Source: Asticcacaulis sp. AC466 (GTDB lineage Bacteria > Pseudomonadota > Alphaproteobacteria > Caulobacterales > Caulobacteraceae). From it: DNA of 64,000 nucleotides. The DNA is taken from the NCBI RefSeq assembly GCF_000495815.1, contig NZ_AWGE01000001.1, positions 1 through 64,000 on the forward strand. The letters run 5' to 3'. Below, one piece after another: positions 9,261-18,500 of the stretch; within the stretch, counting starts at the first letter, position 1, and every line of letters starts with the position of its first letter. The translations under genes were made by a program, and so were the position numbers. The notes under the pieces are model-generated. The model saw nothing but the letters and a program-made list of their open reading frames with translations. It was not told the origin of the DNA and did not search any database.

Positions 9261-10131
9261 CGGCAGCGGTCAGGTCGGCTGTCTCACGGACCCGGCGATG
9301 GAGGCGCAAGCGTTTGATACGGCGCGCGTCGGCATCCAGCACTTCGATATCAAATCCCGCCTGAGGGTAAGGCACCACTTCGCCCCGTTGCGGGACGCGT
9401 CCGGCCAGAACGGCAACCAGACCAGCCAGGGTATCGATTTCTTCTTCAGTGTCTTCCGGATAAAGTTTGAGACCAAGCTTTTCTTCCAGGGTGATCAATT
9501 CCACACGGCCATCGATCTCATACTGACCGTTCGGCAGTTCACGCATTTCTTCGTCAGCCGCCTCATCATATTCGTCGTCGATGTCGCCAACCACCGCTTC
9601 GACGAGGTCTTCAAGCGTCACAAGCCCGTCGGTGCCGCCAAACTCATCGATGACCAGCGCCATATGGATGCGTTGCGCCTGCATACGCAGCATCAGGTCG
9701 GCGGCCGTCATGGAAGACGGCACGTACAGAAGTTCGCGGCGCAGACGGTGCAGGACGGGCTCCGCCCAATTGGGTGCGGACCGACCCGGTTCTGGCGCCA
9801 GCAGCTTCAGGATGTCCTTGATGTGTACGACGCCCACGGGATCATCGAGCCCGTCGCGATAGATGGGCAGACGCGAATGCTCGCTTTCCACGCAGATACG
9901 CACCACGTCAGCCAGGGTCGAGGACAGTTCGATGGCGACGATATCGACGCGCGGCGTCATGACGTCGTAGACGCTCAGGCGCTGAAAGGCGCGGGCATGA
10001 TCGATCAGATTGCTGGCGCCGGGACTGTCTTCCCGTTCGGCGGCTTCCTGCTCTGCCTTCTCCTGGGCCTTTGTCTTGAAGCCGAGAAAGGCGAAAAATG
10101 ATTTCTTGGACGAGTCGTCTGGCTCAGCCAT
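9253..10131 (-). CDS. Hemolysin C / CorC family CBS-domain protein
   Basis: A 292-residue soluble protein with an N-terminal segment of charged residues, a tandem CBS pair (about 60-190, SVYDVMTPRVDIVAIELSST and DEFGGTDGLVTLEDLVEAV) and a C-terminal CorC_HlyC transporter-associated domain (about 205-285). The transmembrane DUF21 domain found in the longer relatives is absent, as in CorC/YbeX. The ATG at 10131 is preferred over a GTG at 10164 because it overlaps the ybeY stop by only 8 bases, in keeping with the tight packing here. It may assist divalent cation homeostasis or ribosome assembly, as proposed for YbeX; function is not proven by sequence. Confidence 0.88.
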   Translation of the reverse strand: MAEPDDSSKKSFFAFLGFKTKAQEKAEQEAAEREDSPGASNLIDHARAFQRLSVYDVMTPRVDIVAIELSSTLADVVRICVESEHSRLPIYRDGLDDPVGVVHIKDILKLLAPEPGRSAPNWAEPVLHRLRRELLYVPSSMTAADLMLRMQAQRIHMALVIDEFGGTDGLVTLEDLVEAVVGDIDDEYDEAADEEMRELPNGQYEIDGRVELITLEEKLGLKLYPEDTEEEIDTLAGLVAVLAGRVPQRGEVVPYPQAGFDIEVLDADARRIKRLRLHRRVRETADLTAADD

Positions 10132-10621
10132 GGGTGTGTTCGGTTCCGTAAGGATCGGCGACACCGAGGGCCTTCAGGATGTCACGTTCAAGCGCTTCCA
10201 TCTCTTCAGCCTCTGCGTCGGTCATGTGATCATAACCCAATAAATGCAAAGTGCCATGGATAGTCAGGTGCAGAACATGATTTTTCACGGTCTTGCCCTG
10301 CTCTTTTGCTTCCCTGACGCAGGTCTCCAGACCCAGGGCCATATCGCCCAGATGGGTCATGCCCGGCATCTGCATGTCCTTCGATGCCGGAAAACTCAGC
10401 ACATTGGTGGCGGAATCCTTCTTGCGGTACTGTTTATTCAGCTCGCGCATCTCGCGGTCCTCGGTCAGAAGGACCACGACATCGGCCTGTCCGCTGATGT
10501 CCACGACGTTCAGCGCAGCCGTTACACCGGCCTCGACCACCGCCTGAACATCCGGCAGAACGTCCAGCCAATCGTCCGCCTCGATCTCAATATCTATCAA
10601 GGGTTCCACTTTTTCGCTCAC
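10124..10621 (-). CDS. ybeY: Endoribonuclease YbeY (rRNA maturation factor)
   Basis: YbeY is a single-strand-specific metalloendoribonuclease in 16S rRNA 3'-end maturation and ribosome quality control. The zinc motif is present as LTIHGTLHLLGYDHMTDAE, with three His residues in H-x3-H-x5-H spacing. The start is taken as GTG at 10621, preceded by a GAGG ribosome-binding site, giving 165 residues, the usual length. A longer open frame to 10744 would overlap phoH by 74 bases and adds sequence unlike the family. It follows phoH and precedes the corC-like gene, a conserved trio. Confidence 0.94.
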   Translation of the reverse strand: MSEKVEPLIDIEIEADDWLDVLPDVQAVVEAGVTAALNVVDISGQADVVVLLTEDREMRELNKQYRKKDSATNVLSFPASKDMQMPGMTHLGDMALGLETCVREAKEQGKTVKNHVLHLTIHGTLHLLGYDHMTDAEAEEMEALERDILKALGVADPYGTEHTHG

Positions 10622-10670
10622 GCCAACCTCAATCTGTCCAGATGAAACAGAGGATTCATATGTGTAGTCA

Positions 10671-11633
10671 TCAGCTTTTGAACTCGTTGTCGTAGGCGCG
10701 CACGATCCGCGCCACCAGTTCGTGCCGGACGATGTCTTCGGCATGCAGCTCCGCCTTTCCGACGCCCTTCACCTTGTCGAGGAGATGAACGGCGTGGACC
10801 AAACCGGAATCGCCACGGTTCGGCAGGTCGATCTGCGATGGATCGCCCGTGACAACCATTTTCGAGCCTTCACCCAGGCGAGTCAGGATCATCTTCATCT
10901 GCATACGCGTGGTATTCTGCGCTTCATCGATGATGACATAGGCATAGGACAGGGTGCGGCCGCGCATATAGGCCAGAGGCGCGACTTCAATTTCACGCGA
11001 CTCGCGTCTCTTGGCGAGCGCTTGTGCCCCGAGGATGTCGTCCAGCGCGCCCCAGATCGGCGTCAGATAGGGATCAATCTTCTCGTTCAGGTCGCCAGGC
11101 AGAAAGCCCAACCGCTCACCGGCCTCGACCGCCGGCCGGGTGATAATCAACTTGTCGACCGCGCCCTTCAGCAACAGCGATACGCCATGCGCCACCGCCA
11201 AGAAGGTCTTGCCCGAGCCCGCCGGACCGAGGGCGAAGACTAGATCGTTGTTTGCCAGTTCGTGCAGATAGGCCGCCTGACCTGCGGTCTTGGCGGCGAT
11301 GGCGCCCCGCCGTCCCATTACGATGGTGTTGCGCTGGTCGAACGGAACCGACTGGCCTGCCGTTTCGACGGCCGTAGGCTGATTGATCAGGCCCCGTACA
11401 TCGACTTCGCTGATGTCGATGCCTTGATCATACATATCGGCCAGGGCTATGATTACCGCCTTGGCTTTTTGGCGCGCGCGCGCATCGCCGGAAACAATCA
11501 GGCCGCCGCCGGGCATTTCGACCAGCACCTTGAACGCGCCTTCGATCATGGCGAGGTAGCGCTCGGCCGGACCGACCACAGCGAGGACACATGGGTCTGC
11601 GAGGGAAATAAAATCGTCTTTGACGGCAGCCAT
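10671..11633 (-). CDS. PhoH-like ATPase (YbeZ)
   Basis: A 320-residue cytoplasmic ATPase with Walker A GPAGSGKTFLAVAHG (about 135-150) and Walker B-like YVIIDEAQNTT, followed by MVVTGDPSQIDLP, the PhoH superfamily hallmarks. The N-terminal part contains a KH-like region. Conserved association with ybeY suggests a role in RNA metabolism; helicase activity is proposed for the family. Its ATG overlaps the miaB stop by one base, so translation is probably coupled to miaB. Confidence 0.93.
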   Translation of the reverse strand: MAAVKDDFISLADPCVLAVVGPAERYLAMIEGAFKVLVEMPGGGLIVSGDARARQKAKAVIIALADMYDQGIDISEVDVRGLINQPTAVETAGQSVPFDQRNTIVMGRRGAIAAKTAGQAAYLHELANNDLVFALGPAGSGKTFLAVAHGVSLLLKGAVDKLIITRPAVEAGERLGFLPGDLNEKIDPYLTPIWGALDDILGAQALAKRRESREIEVAPLAYMRGRTLSYAYVIIDEAQNTTRMQMKMILTRLGEGSKMVVTGDPSQIDLPNRGDSGLVHAVHLLDKVKGVGKAELHAEDIVRHELVARIVRAYDNEFKS

Positions 11634-13057
11634 CAGGCCTCCACGGTCTCAGTGAGCAGCGCCCCCCGCAGGCTGTTATTGCCATTGGCGATGATTTTCA
11701 CCGGATGAATCTGACCGATGAGGTCCACGGCGCCATCGACGTAAACCGATTGCAGGTACGGTGAACGGCCGATCGCCTGACCTTCCAGCCGGCCCCGTTT
11801 TTCGAACAATACATCCAGCGTCCGGCCAACCAGATTTTCCTTGAACGCCTGCTGCTGCTCGATAATCAGGGCCTGCAAGATTTGCAGTCGCTCATCGGCA
11901 ACCGTGTCGGGCACCTGGCCCGGCATGGCAGCAGCCGGGGTGCCCGGTCGCGGCGAATATTTGAACGAAAACGCCGACGCGTAGCCAACCTGGCGGATTA
12001 GGTCGAGCGTATCTTCGAAATCCTTATCGGTTTCGCCGGGGAAGCCTACGATGAAGTCTCCGGACAGGGCCAGATCAGGACGCGCCGCCTTGATACGGTC
12101 GATCAGGTCGAAATAGCTTTGACGGCCATGCTTGCGGTTCATGGCGCGCAGGATCTTGTCCGAACCCGACTGAACCGGCAGGTGCAAATACGGCATGACG
12201 GCGGGCAGGTCGCGGTGGGCGTCAATCAGGTCCTGACCCATGTCGTTGGGGTGCGACGTGGTGTAGCGCAGGCGGTCGATGCCGGGAATATCCGCCAAGG
12301 CGTACATGAGTCGCGCCAGGGTCGATTGCATGCCGTCGGCATTTAGGCCGTTGTAGGCATTGACGTTTTGGCCCAGGAGCGTCAGCTCCCGTACACCCTT
12401 GTCCGCCAGGGCCCGAGCTTCGTCCAGGATGGAGGCAATCGGGCGCGACCATTCGGCGCCACGCGTATAGGGAACGACACAGAAGGTACAGAACTTGTCG
12501 CAACCTTCCTGAACGGTCAAGAAAGCCGTCGGACCGGAAACGGTGCGATCCGCCGTCAGGGCGTCAAACTTGGCTTCCGGCGCAAAATCAGCGGACAGGC
12601 GCTCACCCTTCGACCGGTGCGTCCGCGCGATCAGTTCGGGAAGTTGATGATAGGCCTGAGGACCGACGACCAGATCGACCGCGGGCGCACGATTCATGAT
12701 TTCCTTGCCCTCGGCCTGGGCAACACAGCCGGCAACGGCGATGGTCATGCGCCCCTCGCCCCTGGCTTCCTTTTCTTCGCGCATTTCCCGCAGGCGCCCG
12801 ATTTCGGAATAGACCTTTTCGGCAGCCTTTTCGCGGATATGGCAGGTATTGAGCAGTACGAGATCAGCCCCTTCCGCCTTGTCCGACACCTCATAGCCCA
12901 GCGGACGCAGGATATCGATCATGCGTTCGCTGTCATAGACATTCATCTGACAGCCATAGGTCTTGATATGCAGCTTCTTCAAAGGGACGTGATCGTTCAT
13001 CAGGGCGTTATGGTCGTTTGTGGATAGAAATTCAAGGGTTGGCAGAAATTCAGGCAT
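11633..13057 (-). CDS. miaB: tRNA-2-methylthio-N6-isopentenyladenosine synthase
   Basis: MiaB is a radical-SAM methylthiotransferase modifying A37 of tRNAs. The protein has an N-terminal MTTase domain with three cluster cysteines ([30 protein letters not shown]), a radical-SAM motif CDKFCTFC in the middle, and a C-terminal TRAM domain. The ATG at 13057 gives 474 residues; it has a GAGG upstream and lies just after the fur terminator at 13084-13109. An alternative ATG at 13000 is possible. It heads the overlapping operon miaB-phoH-ybeY-corC-lnt. Confidence 0.97.
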   Translation of the reverse strand: MPEFLPTLEFLSTNDHNALMNDHVPLKKLHIKTYGCQMNVYDSERMIDILRPLGYEVSDKAEGADLVLLNTCHIREKAAEKVYSEIGRLREMREEKEARGEGRMTIAVAGCVAQAEGKEIMNRAPAVDLVVGPQAYHQLPELIARTHRSKGERLSADFAPEAKFDALTADRTVSGPTAFLTVQEGCDKFCTFCVVPYTRGAEWSRPIASILDEARALADKGVRELTLLGQNVNAYNGLNADGMQSTLARLMYALADIPGIDRLRYTTSHPNDMGQDLIDAHRDLPAVMPYLHLPVQSGSDKILRAMNRKHGRQSYFDLIDRIKAARPDLALSGDFIVGFPGETDKDFEDTLDLIRQVGYASAFSFKYSPRPGTPAAAMPGQVPDTVADERLQILQALIIEQQQAFKENLVGRTLDVLFEKRGRLEGQAIGRSPYLQSVYVDGAVDLIGQIHPVKIIANGNNSLRGALLTETVEA

Positions 13058-13083
13058 CCGGTGGGCCTCGAAAACAGGCAAAA

Positions 13084-13109
13084 AAGCCGGGCCCAAACGG
13101 GTCCGGCTT
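13084..13109 (-). terminator. Intrinsic terminator of fur
   Basis: AAGCCGGGCCC (13084-13094) and GGGTCCGGCTT (13099-13109) form a stem with one mismatch, and an A-run to the left reads as a T-run on the minus strand. It separates fur from miaB. Confidence 0.85.
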
Positions 13110-13149
13110 CGGTAATCATGACAAGGCGTTCGCTCAAGCCTGAATGGTC

Positions 13150-13563
13150 TTATTTTTCTTCGCCGATCGGCACGCCATAGAGTTCAAGCTTATGGCCGAC
13201 CAATTTGTAACCCAGCTTTTCGGCCAGGGCTTCCTTCATGGCCTCGATCTCTTTGTCGTAGAATTCGATGACCTGGCCGGTCTTGATATTGATCAGATGG
13301 TCGTGATGGTCGTCACCGGCCTGTTCATAGCGCGACCGACCGTCACCAAAATCATGCCGCTCGACGACGCCCGCCTCTTCGAAGAGACGCACGGTGCGAT
13401 ACACGGTGGCCAGCGAAATGTTCGGATCAACGGCGGCGGCGCGGTGATACAGCTCTTCGACGTCCGGATGATCTTCGGCTGCTGAGAGCACACGCGCCAC
13501 GACCCGACGCTGATCGGTCATCCGCATGCCTTTTTCGATACATTGCTTTTCGATGCGATCCAT
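13150..13563 (-). CDS. fur: Ferric uptake regulator family protein
   Basis: A 137-residue Fur-family metal-dependent repressor. The winged-helix DNA-binding half (about 1-80) includes [20 protein letters not shown] and the recognition helix [17 protein letters not shown]. The dimerisation half carries the metal-binding cluster [18 protein letters not shown]. The C-terminal CxxC zinc site seen in E. coli Fur is missing, as is common in alphaproteobacteria. It is transcribed alone and is followed by a terminator. Assignment to iron-responsive Fur rather than Mur or Irr is likely but not certain. Confidence 0.92.
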   Translation of the reverse strand: MDRIEKQCIEKGMRMTDQRRVVARVLSAAEDHPDVEELYHRAAAVDPNISLATVYRTVRLFEEAGVVERHDFGDGRSRYEQAGDDHHDHLINIKTGQVIEFYDKEIEAMKEALAEKLGYKLVGHKLELYGVPIGEEK

Positions 13564-13644
13564 GGCCTGCGCTCCCGTTGGATTAGATATATTTCCGGGT
13601 TGTGCGGCATTCCGCCGCTGCGGCCAGATGTAAGATGTTGCGCG

Positions 13645-14094
13645 CTACAACGCAAGCCTGAGAATGTGCGCGTCCGCCGGCGGCTTGTCCTTGCGGGTGT
13701 AATAGGCCTTGCGCCGTCCGGTTTTCTTGAAGCCCACGGACTCGTAGAGCCGCAAGGCCGCCGGATTGTCGATAGCAACCTCAAGAAATAATGATTCTGC
13801 GCCTTCGTTGCGCACGGTGGTAATGACCTGTTCCAGCAGCATACGAGCCAGGCCGCGCTTCTGGAAATTCGGATCCGTACAGATGGTCAGGATTTCACCC
13901 TCACCCGCCACCACCGTCATGACCACAAAGCTGACGATCTCGCCGTCGACATCGAAGACGTAGGTGCGATGGTGCGGTTTGATAAGGAGGTCAGCGAAGA
14001 CGCCTTCGCTCCAGCCGTAGTCGAAACAGCGTGTATGAATATGTTCCAGCTGTTTGGACGGTGCGTCGAGCTGGCGGATGGTCGTCATATTCAA
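13645..14094 (-). CDS. rimI: Ribosomal-protein-alanine N-acetyltransferase
   Basis: RimI acetylates the N-terminus of ribosomal protein S18. The 149-residue GNAT protein has a clear motif A (ILTICTDPNFQKRGLARMLL) and the RimI-typical end of the fold (EVAIDNPAALRLYESVGFKK). It overlaps tsaB by four bases (ATGA), the common tsaB-rimI arrangement. The signature WSEGVF near residue 28 also fits RimI. Confidence 0.93.
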   Translation of the reverse strand: MNMTTIRQLDAPSKQLEHIHTRCFDYGWSEGVFADLLIKPHHRTYVFDVDGEIVSFVVMTVVAGEGEILTICTDPNFQKRGLARMLLEQVITTVRNEGAESLFLEVAIDNPAALRLYESVGFKKTGRRKAYYTRKDKPPADAHILRLAL

Positions 14095-14762
14095 GCGGAC
14101 TCGTTAAGGCTTATAATGCCGCGCGTGGACGCAATGGCGTCCGCCTCGCGCATGTAAAGCGGGGTCAAATCATCGTGACCCGCATCTACGGTCAGGCGGC
14201 AAAGGGCGTCAAGCGATGGCCACGTTTGGGGGAATTCCGCCATTCCAGGCCAGTATTCCGCTAGAAGAGATACCGCCGGTCCGGTCATTACTTCGATCGG
14301 ATTTTTGGCTGCGAAAGCCGCTATCTCTTCGGGGTACGCAAGATCGAGTGTGGCCGGTGCGCGGTGCGCATTTTCAGCATCGAAGCACTGAACGTAAACC
14401 TGTCCGCGTCCCCCGTTGATCACCGCCATACGCGCCTTGCCACCCAGCGCCGCGTGACGGGCGAGCGCTTCCAGCGTGCCCACCCCTTTGAGCGCGACGC
14501 CCGCGCCAGCCGCCAGCCCCTTGGCGAATGACAGGCCAACGCGCACGCCTGTGAATGAACCCGGTCCTAAGGTGACACCGATGACGGTCAGGTCGCGGGG
14601 GGCAATACCGGTCGCGCGAAAGGCGTCGAGCGCCATGACCGGGAGGCGTTCCTGCTGACCACGCGTCATTTCTTCATGACAAGAAAACAGACACGATTCG
14701 CCATCGAACAGCCCCAGGCCGCACGCATTGAGCGAGGTGTCGATGACCAGACGAGCGTCCAA
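14091..14762 (-). CDS. tsaB: tRNA threonylcarbamoyladenosine biosynthesis protein TsaB
   Basis: TsaB is the partner of TsaD in synthesis of t6A37 in tRNAs. The 223-residue ASKHA-fold protein shows LVIDTSLNACGLGLF at the start and TLGPGSFTGVRVGLSFAKGL, the conserved family motif. The start is TTG at 14762, immediately after the stop of the NifU-type gene. The downstream rimI start overlaps its stop. No tsaD or tsaE is in the window. Confidence 0.94.
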   Translation of the reverse strand: MDARLVIDTSLNACGLGLFDGESCLFSCHEEMTRGQQERLPVMALDAFRATGIAPRDLTVIGVTLGPGSFTGVRVGLSFAKGLAAGAGVALKGVGTLEALARHAALGGKARMAVINGGRGQVYVQCFDAENAHRAPATLDLAYPEEIAAFAAKNPIEVMTGPAVSLLAEYWPGMAEFPQTWPSLDALCRLTVDAGHDDLTPLYMREADAIASTRGIISLNESA

Positions 14763-15329
14763 TTAGAGGACCTGCTCGATGGTCTTTACCTCCGGCACGT
14801 AGTGCTTCATCAGGCTTTCAACGCCCTGGCGCAGGGTCGCGGACGAAGACGGGCAGCCAGAACAGGCCCCACGCATATGCAGGTACAAGGTCCCGGTATC
14901 GAGGTCGAACCGGTCGAATTCGATATCGCCGCCATCCTGCGCCACGGCAGGACGTACGCGGGTATCGAGGAGGTCCTTTATTTCAGCGACGATCTGACCC
15001 AGTTCGCCCTCATAGACGATTTCGTCTTTTTGTACGAGGTCACGCAGGATCGGCTGGCCCGAGGAATAGAAGTCCATGATCGCCGCCAGGATCGGGGGCT
15101 TGAGCTGGGCCCAGATTAGCTCAGATTCCGGCGAACGGCGAACGGTAAGAAAATCACTGCCGAAAAAGAGACCCATGACACCATCGATCCTGAACAGGGC
15201 TTCGGCCAGCGGCGAGCTTTGGGCATCGTCGGATGTGCGGAATTCCCGCGTTCCGGTGTCAAGCACATCCTGTCCGGGAATGAACTTGATGACATCAGGG
15301 TTGGGCGTGGCTTCGGTCTGGATAAACAT
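14763..15329 (-). CDS. NifU-type Fe-S scaffold/carrier protein
   Basis: A 188-residue two-domain protein. The N-terminal Nfu_N domain starts MFIQTEATPNPDVIKFIPG. The C-terminal NifU domain contains LYLHMRGACSGCPSS with the CxxC that binds a [4Fe-4S] cluster. This is the alphaproteobacterial/mitochondrial NFU1 form. The start at 15329 is preceded by an AAGG; the open frame extends to 15755, but that part is antisense to the gdh gene and unlike the family. It delivers Fe-S clusters to client enzymes such as MiaB. Confidence 0.93.
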   Translation of the reverse strand: MFIQTEATPNPDVIKFIPGQDVLDTGTREFRTSDDAQSSPLAEALFRIDGVMGLFFGSDFLTVRRSPESELIWAQLKPPILAAIMDFYSSGQPILRDLVQKDEIVYEGELGQIVAEIKDLLDTRVRPAVAQDGGDIEFDRFDLDTGTLYLHMRGACSGCPSSSATLRQGVESLMKHYVPEVKTIEQVL

Positions 15330-15444
15330 GGCGATACCTTGGGGCGATCGAAAGGCGGACTTTTCGTGAATACTCCGCGTAAATGGGCGCAAACCGTAAG
15401 GATGACAAGAGGGTTGTTGTGCGTGATTGCTGTGTGAAACGCAA

Positions 15445-15475
15445 TCCGCCTCCCAACCGTGCGGCGGGAGGCGGA
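15445..15475 (-). terminator. Hairpin downstream of the glutamate dehydrogenase gene
   Basis: TCCGCCTCCC (15445-15454) and GGGAGGCGGA (15466-15475) are perfect arms. No T-run follows on the minus strand, so factor-independent termination is uncertain. Confidence 0.5.
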
Positions 15476-15502
15476 ATTCAGAGGCGTCGCGGAGAGGCCT
15501 GA

Positions 15503-18500
15503 CTACAGCCTGGCCGCCCATTCCCGCAGCAGGGCATTGACGATGGTCAGCTTGGCGAAACTCCAGCCGCCCGTTTCCATGTCGGCGATCATCGATTGCA
15601 ATGGATCGATCAACGACTTGTTTTCCTCGACCCAATTGCTGATGATGTCGCCAGGCATTTCCGACGGCGCCATCCTTGTCATCATGGTTTTCACCACCGT
15701 CTTCTGCTCGGACAAAACGTCTTCGATCAGGCGACGGGTGGCCATGCGGTCCCATGGGTCGGCGGACGACAGATTGCCCGCGCCCGCTTGCAGGCTGTCG
15801 AAGCCGAAGCGTTCGCCGGTCTGGAAGTACAGTTCGGCCGTCTTGTCGAGCGGCTTCTTTTTTTCCGCCGCAAGATCAATAATATCTGTGGCGTGATGCA
15901 GGGCGCTGAGCCGGGTGACGCGGGCCGCCAGATCCGAGGGAGCGCCCATGACTTCGAGCTCCGCCACGCGTTTGGCCAGTTGCGCCTTCACACCGTCCGT
16001 TAAAGCGACCGCGCTTGACGCAACAAGGGTCGTCATACCGTCGCCATACGGCTTCAACATAGCGGCCAGATCATGGGGTCCGTTGGCGAAGCGACGCGCC
16101 ATCCAGTAGGTCTGGTGACGGACGAAGCTGGCCAGATCGCTGTACAGAGCCAATTGGGCTGCAGCCGGAATTTTATTGTCCTGGGCGTCAACCTCTTTCC
16201 ACAGGTCGGTGATGCCGAAAAGGCGGCGCGTGGCTTCGAAGGCCAGAACCAGGGCCGACGTATCGACACCGGCGCTTTTGGTCAGGCGCATAGCGAAGCT
16301 AGGTCCGCACATATTGACGATTTCGTTACTCACCACGGTCGCGATGATTTCGCGATGCAGGCGATGTTTGCGAATGGCATCGCTGTAGCCATGCAGGGCG
16401 GGTGGGAAATAGCCGACCAGGATGGGTAGAAGACCAGCGTCGTCCGGTGCGGTGCCGGCAACGATGTCGTCGAACAGGACCAGCTTGGCATAGGCCGTTA
16501 TGACGGCTAGTTCCGGGCGATAGAGACCTAGGCCACTAGCCCGGCGGGTGTCCATCGCTGAATTCGATGGCAGGCCCTCAACTTTGCGGTCAAGCCGTCC
16601 GCGCTTTTCCAGCCCGGTCATGAAGGCGGCCTGGACCGCATTATCTTGCGGCGATGTCGCTTCCTGCAACGACAGGGCCAGGGTCTGATCGTAATTGTGG
16701 CGCAGGACATGATGCGCCACGTCATCGGTCATGCTGGCCAGCAACGCATCGCGATCCGCAGCCTTCAATTTACCCGCAGTGATCACCTGTCCCAGCAGGA
16801 TCTTGATGTTGACTTCATGGTCGGAACAATCGACCCCGGCAGAGTTGTCGATGGCGTCGGTATTGAGCCGTACACCGGACTCCGCGCAGGAAATACGCCC
16901 GGCCTGGGTCATGCCCAGATTGGCGCCTTCGCCGATGACCTGGGCGCGGACGTCTGGACCATCGATCCGGATCGCGTCGTTGGCCTTATCGCCGACATCG
17001 AGATTGGCTTGGCCAGGCGCCTTGATATAGGTGCCGATCCCGCCGAAATAGAGCAACTCGACCCGCGCCTTCAGGATCGCCTGCATCAGTTCGAACGGCG
17101 AAACCTCATTGGCCTCGAGGTCGAGCAAAACCTTCATTTCCGGCGATAGGGGAATCGATTTCTGGCTGCGCGGGAAAATGCCCCCGCCCTTGGAGATCAA
17201 GTCCTTATTGTAGTCCTGCCAGGATGAGCGCGGCAGAGCGAACATGCGCTGACGTTCGGCGAAAGAAGCCGCAGGGTCCGGATTGGGATCGATGAAGATG
17301 TCGCGGTGATCGAAGGCGGCGACCAGCTTGGTTTGTTGCGACAAAAGCATGCCATTGCCGAAGACATCGCCCGACATATCGCCGACGCCGGCGCAGATAA
17401 AGGTTTCGGTCTGGATATCCTTGCCGATTTCACGGAAGTGACGCTTGACCGCTTCCCACGCGCCCTTGGCGGTAATGCCCATGGCCTTGTGATCGTAGCC
17501 GACGCTGCCGCCGGATGCAAAGGCGTCACCCAGCCAGAAGCCGTAATCGGCCGATACGCTATTGGCGATGTCGGAGAAGGTGGCCGTCCCCTTGTCGGCG
17601 GCGACGACCAGATATGGATCGGGATCGTCCCAGCGGATGACCTGGGCCGGCGCCACGACCTGCCCCTTGGCGTCGATATTGTCCGTCAGATCGAGCAATC
17701 CGCACAGGAAGGTTTTGTAAGCTCGGATCGCCGCCGCCTTGACCTCGTCGGGGGTGCCGGTCTTTGGCAGTTTCTTCGGGAAGAAGCCGCCCTTGGAACC
17801 CACCGGCACGATAACCGCATTCTTGACCTGCTGGGCCTTGACGAGGCCCAGGACCTCGGTGCGGAAATCGTCCTTGCGATCCGACCAGCGCAGACCGCCA
17901 CGCGCCACGGGTCCGAAGCGCAGGTGAACACCTTCGACGAGCGGCGACCAGATAAAGATTTCGCGATAGGGTTTGGGTTCCGGCAGGTCGGCCAATTCAC
18001 GGCTGGCGATCTTGAGCGAAATATAGCTTTTGTCCTGACCGTCGGCGGTCTTCTGGAAGTAGTTGGTGCGGCGCAAGGCACCGATCAGCGCGGCCAACCG
18101 GCGCAGCACACGGTCGTGGTCGAGACTGGACACCTTTTGCAGCAGCGCATCGATGTGTGCGGTCGCTTCGGTAACCTTGGCTTCGCGGGCAGCAGCGTAA
18201 TTTTGCTTTTCCGGCGCTTCCAGGGCGAACTTGGCGTTGAACAGAGTCAGCAGGGCTTCGACAACTTCGGGATTGTCACGCAAGGCCGCCTGCTGCACAT
18301 CCGGACTCGGGTCGAGGCCGGACTGCACGCGGTAGCGGCAGAAGGCGCGCAAAAGCGCGACTTCGCGCCAGGACTGACCGGTCAGCGCCAAAGCGTTGAA
18401 ACCGTCGTCTTCGGTCTTCCCGTACCACAGGGCCAGCAAGGTCTGTTCGAATTCGGTCTTGAAATCGCTGAACGCGCTGGCGTGGGTGCGCGGCAGCTTA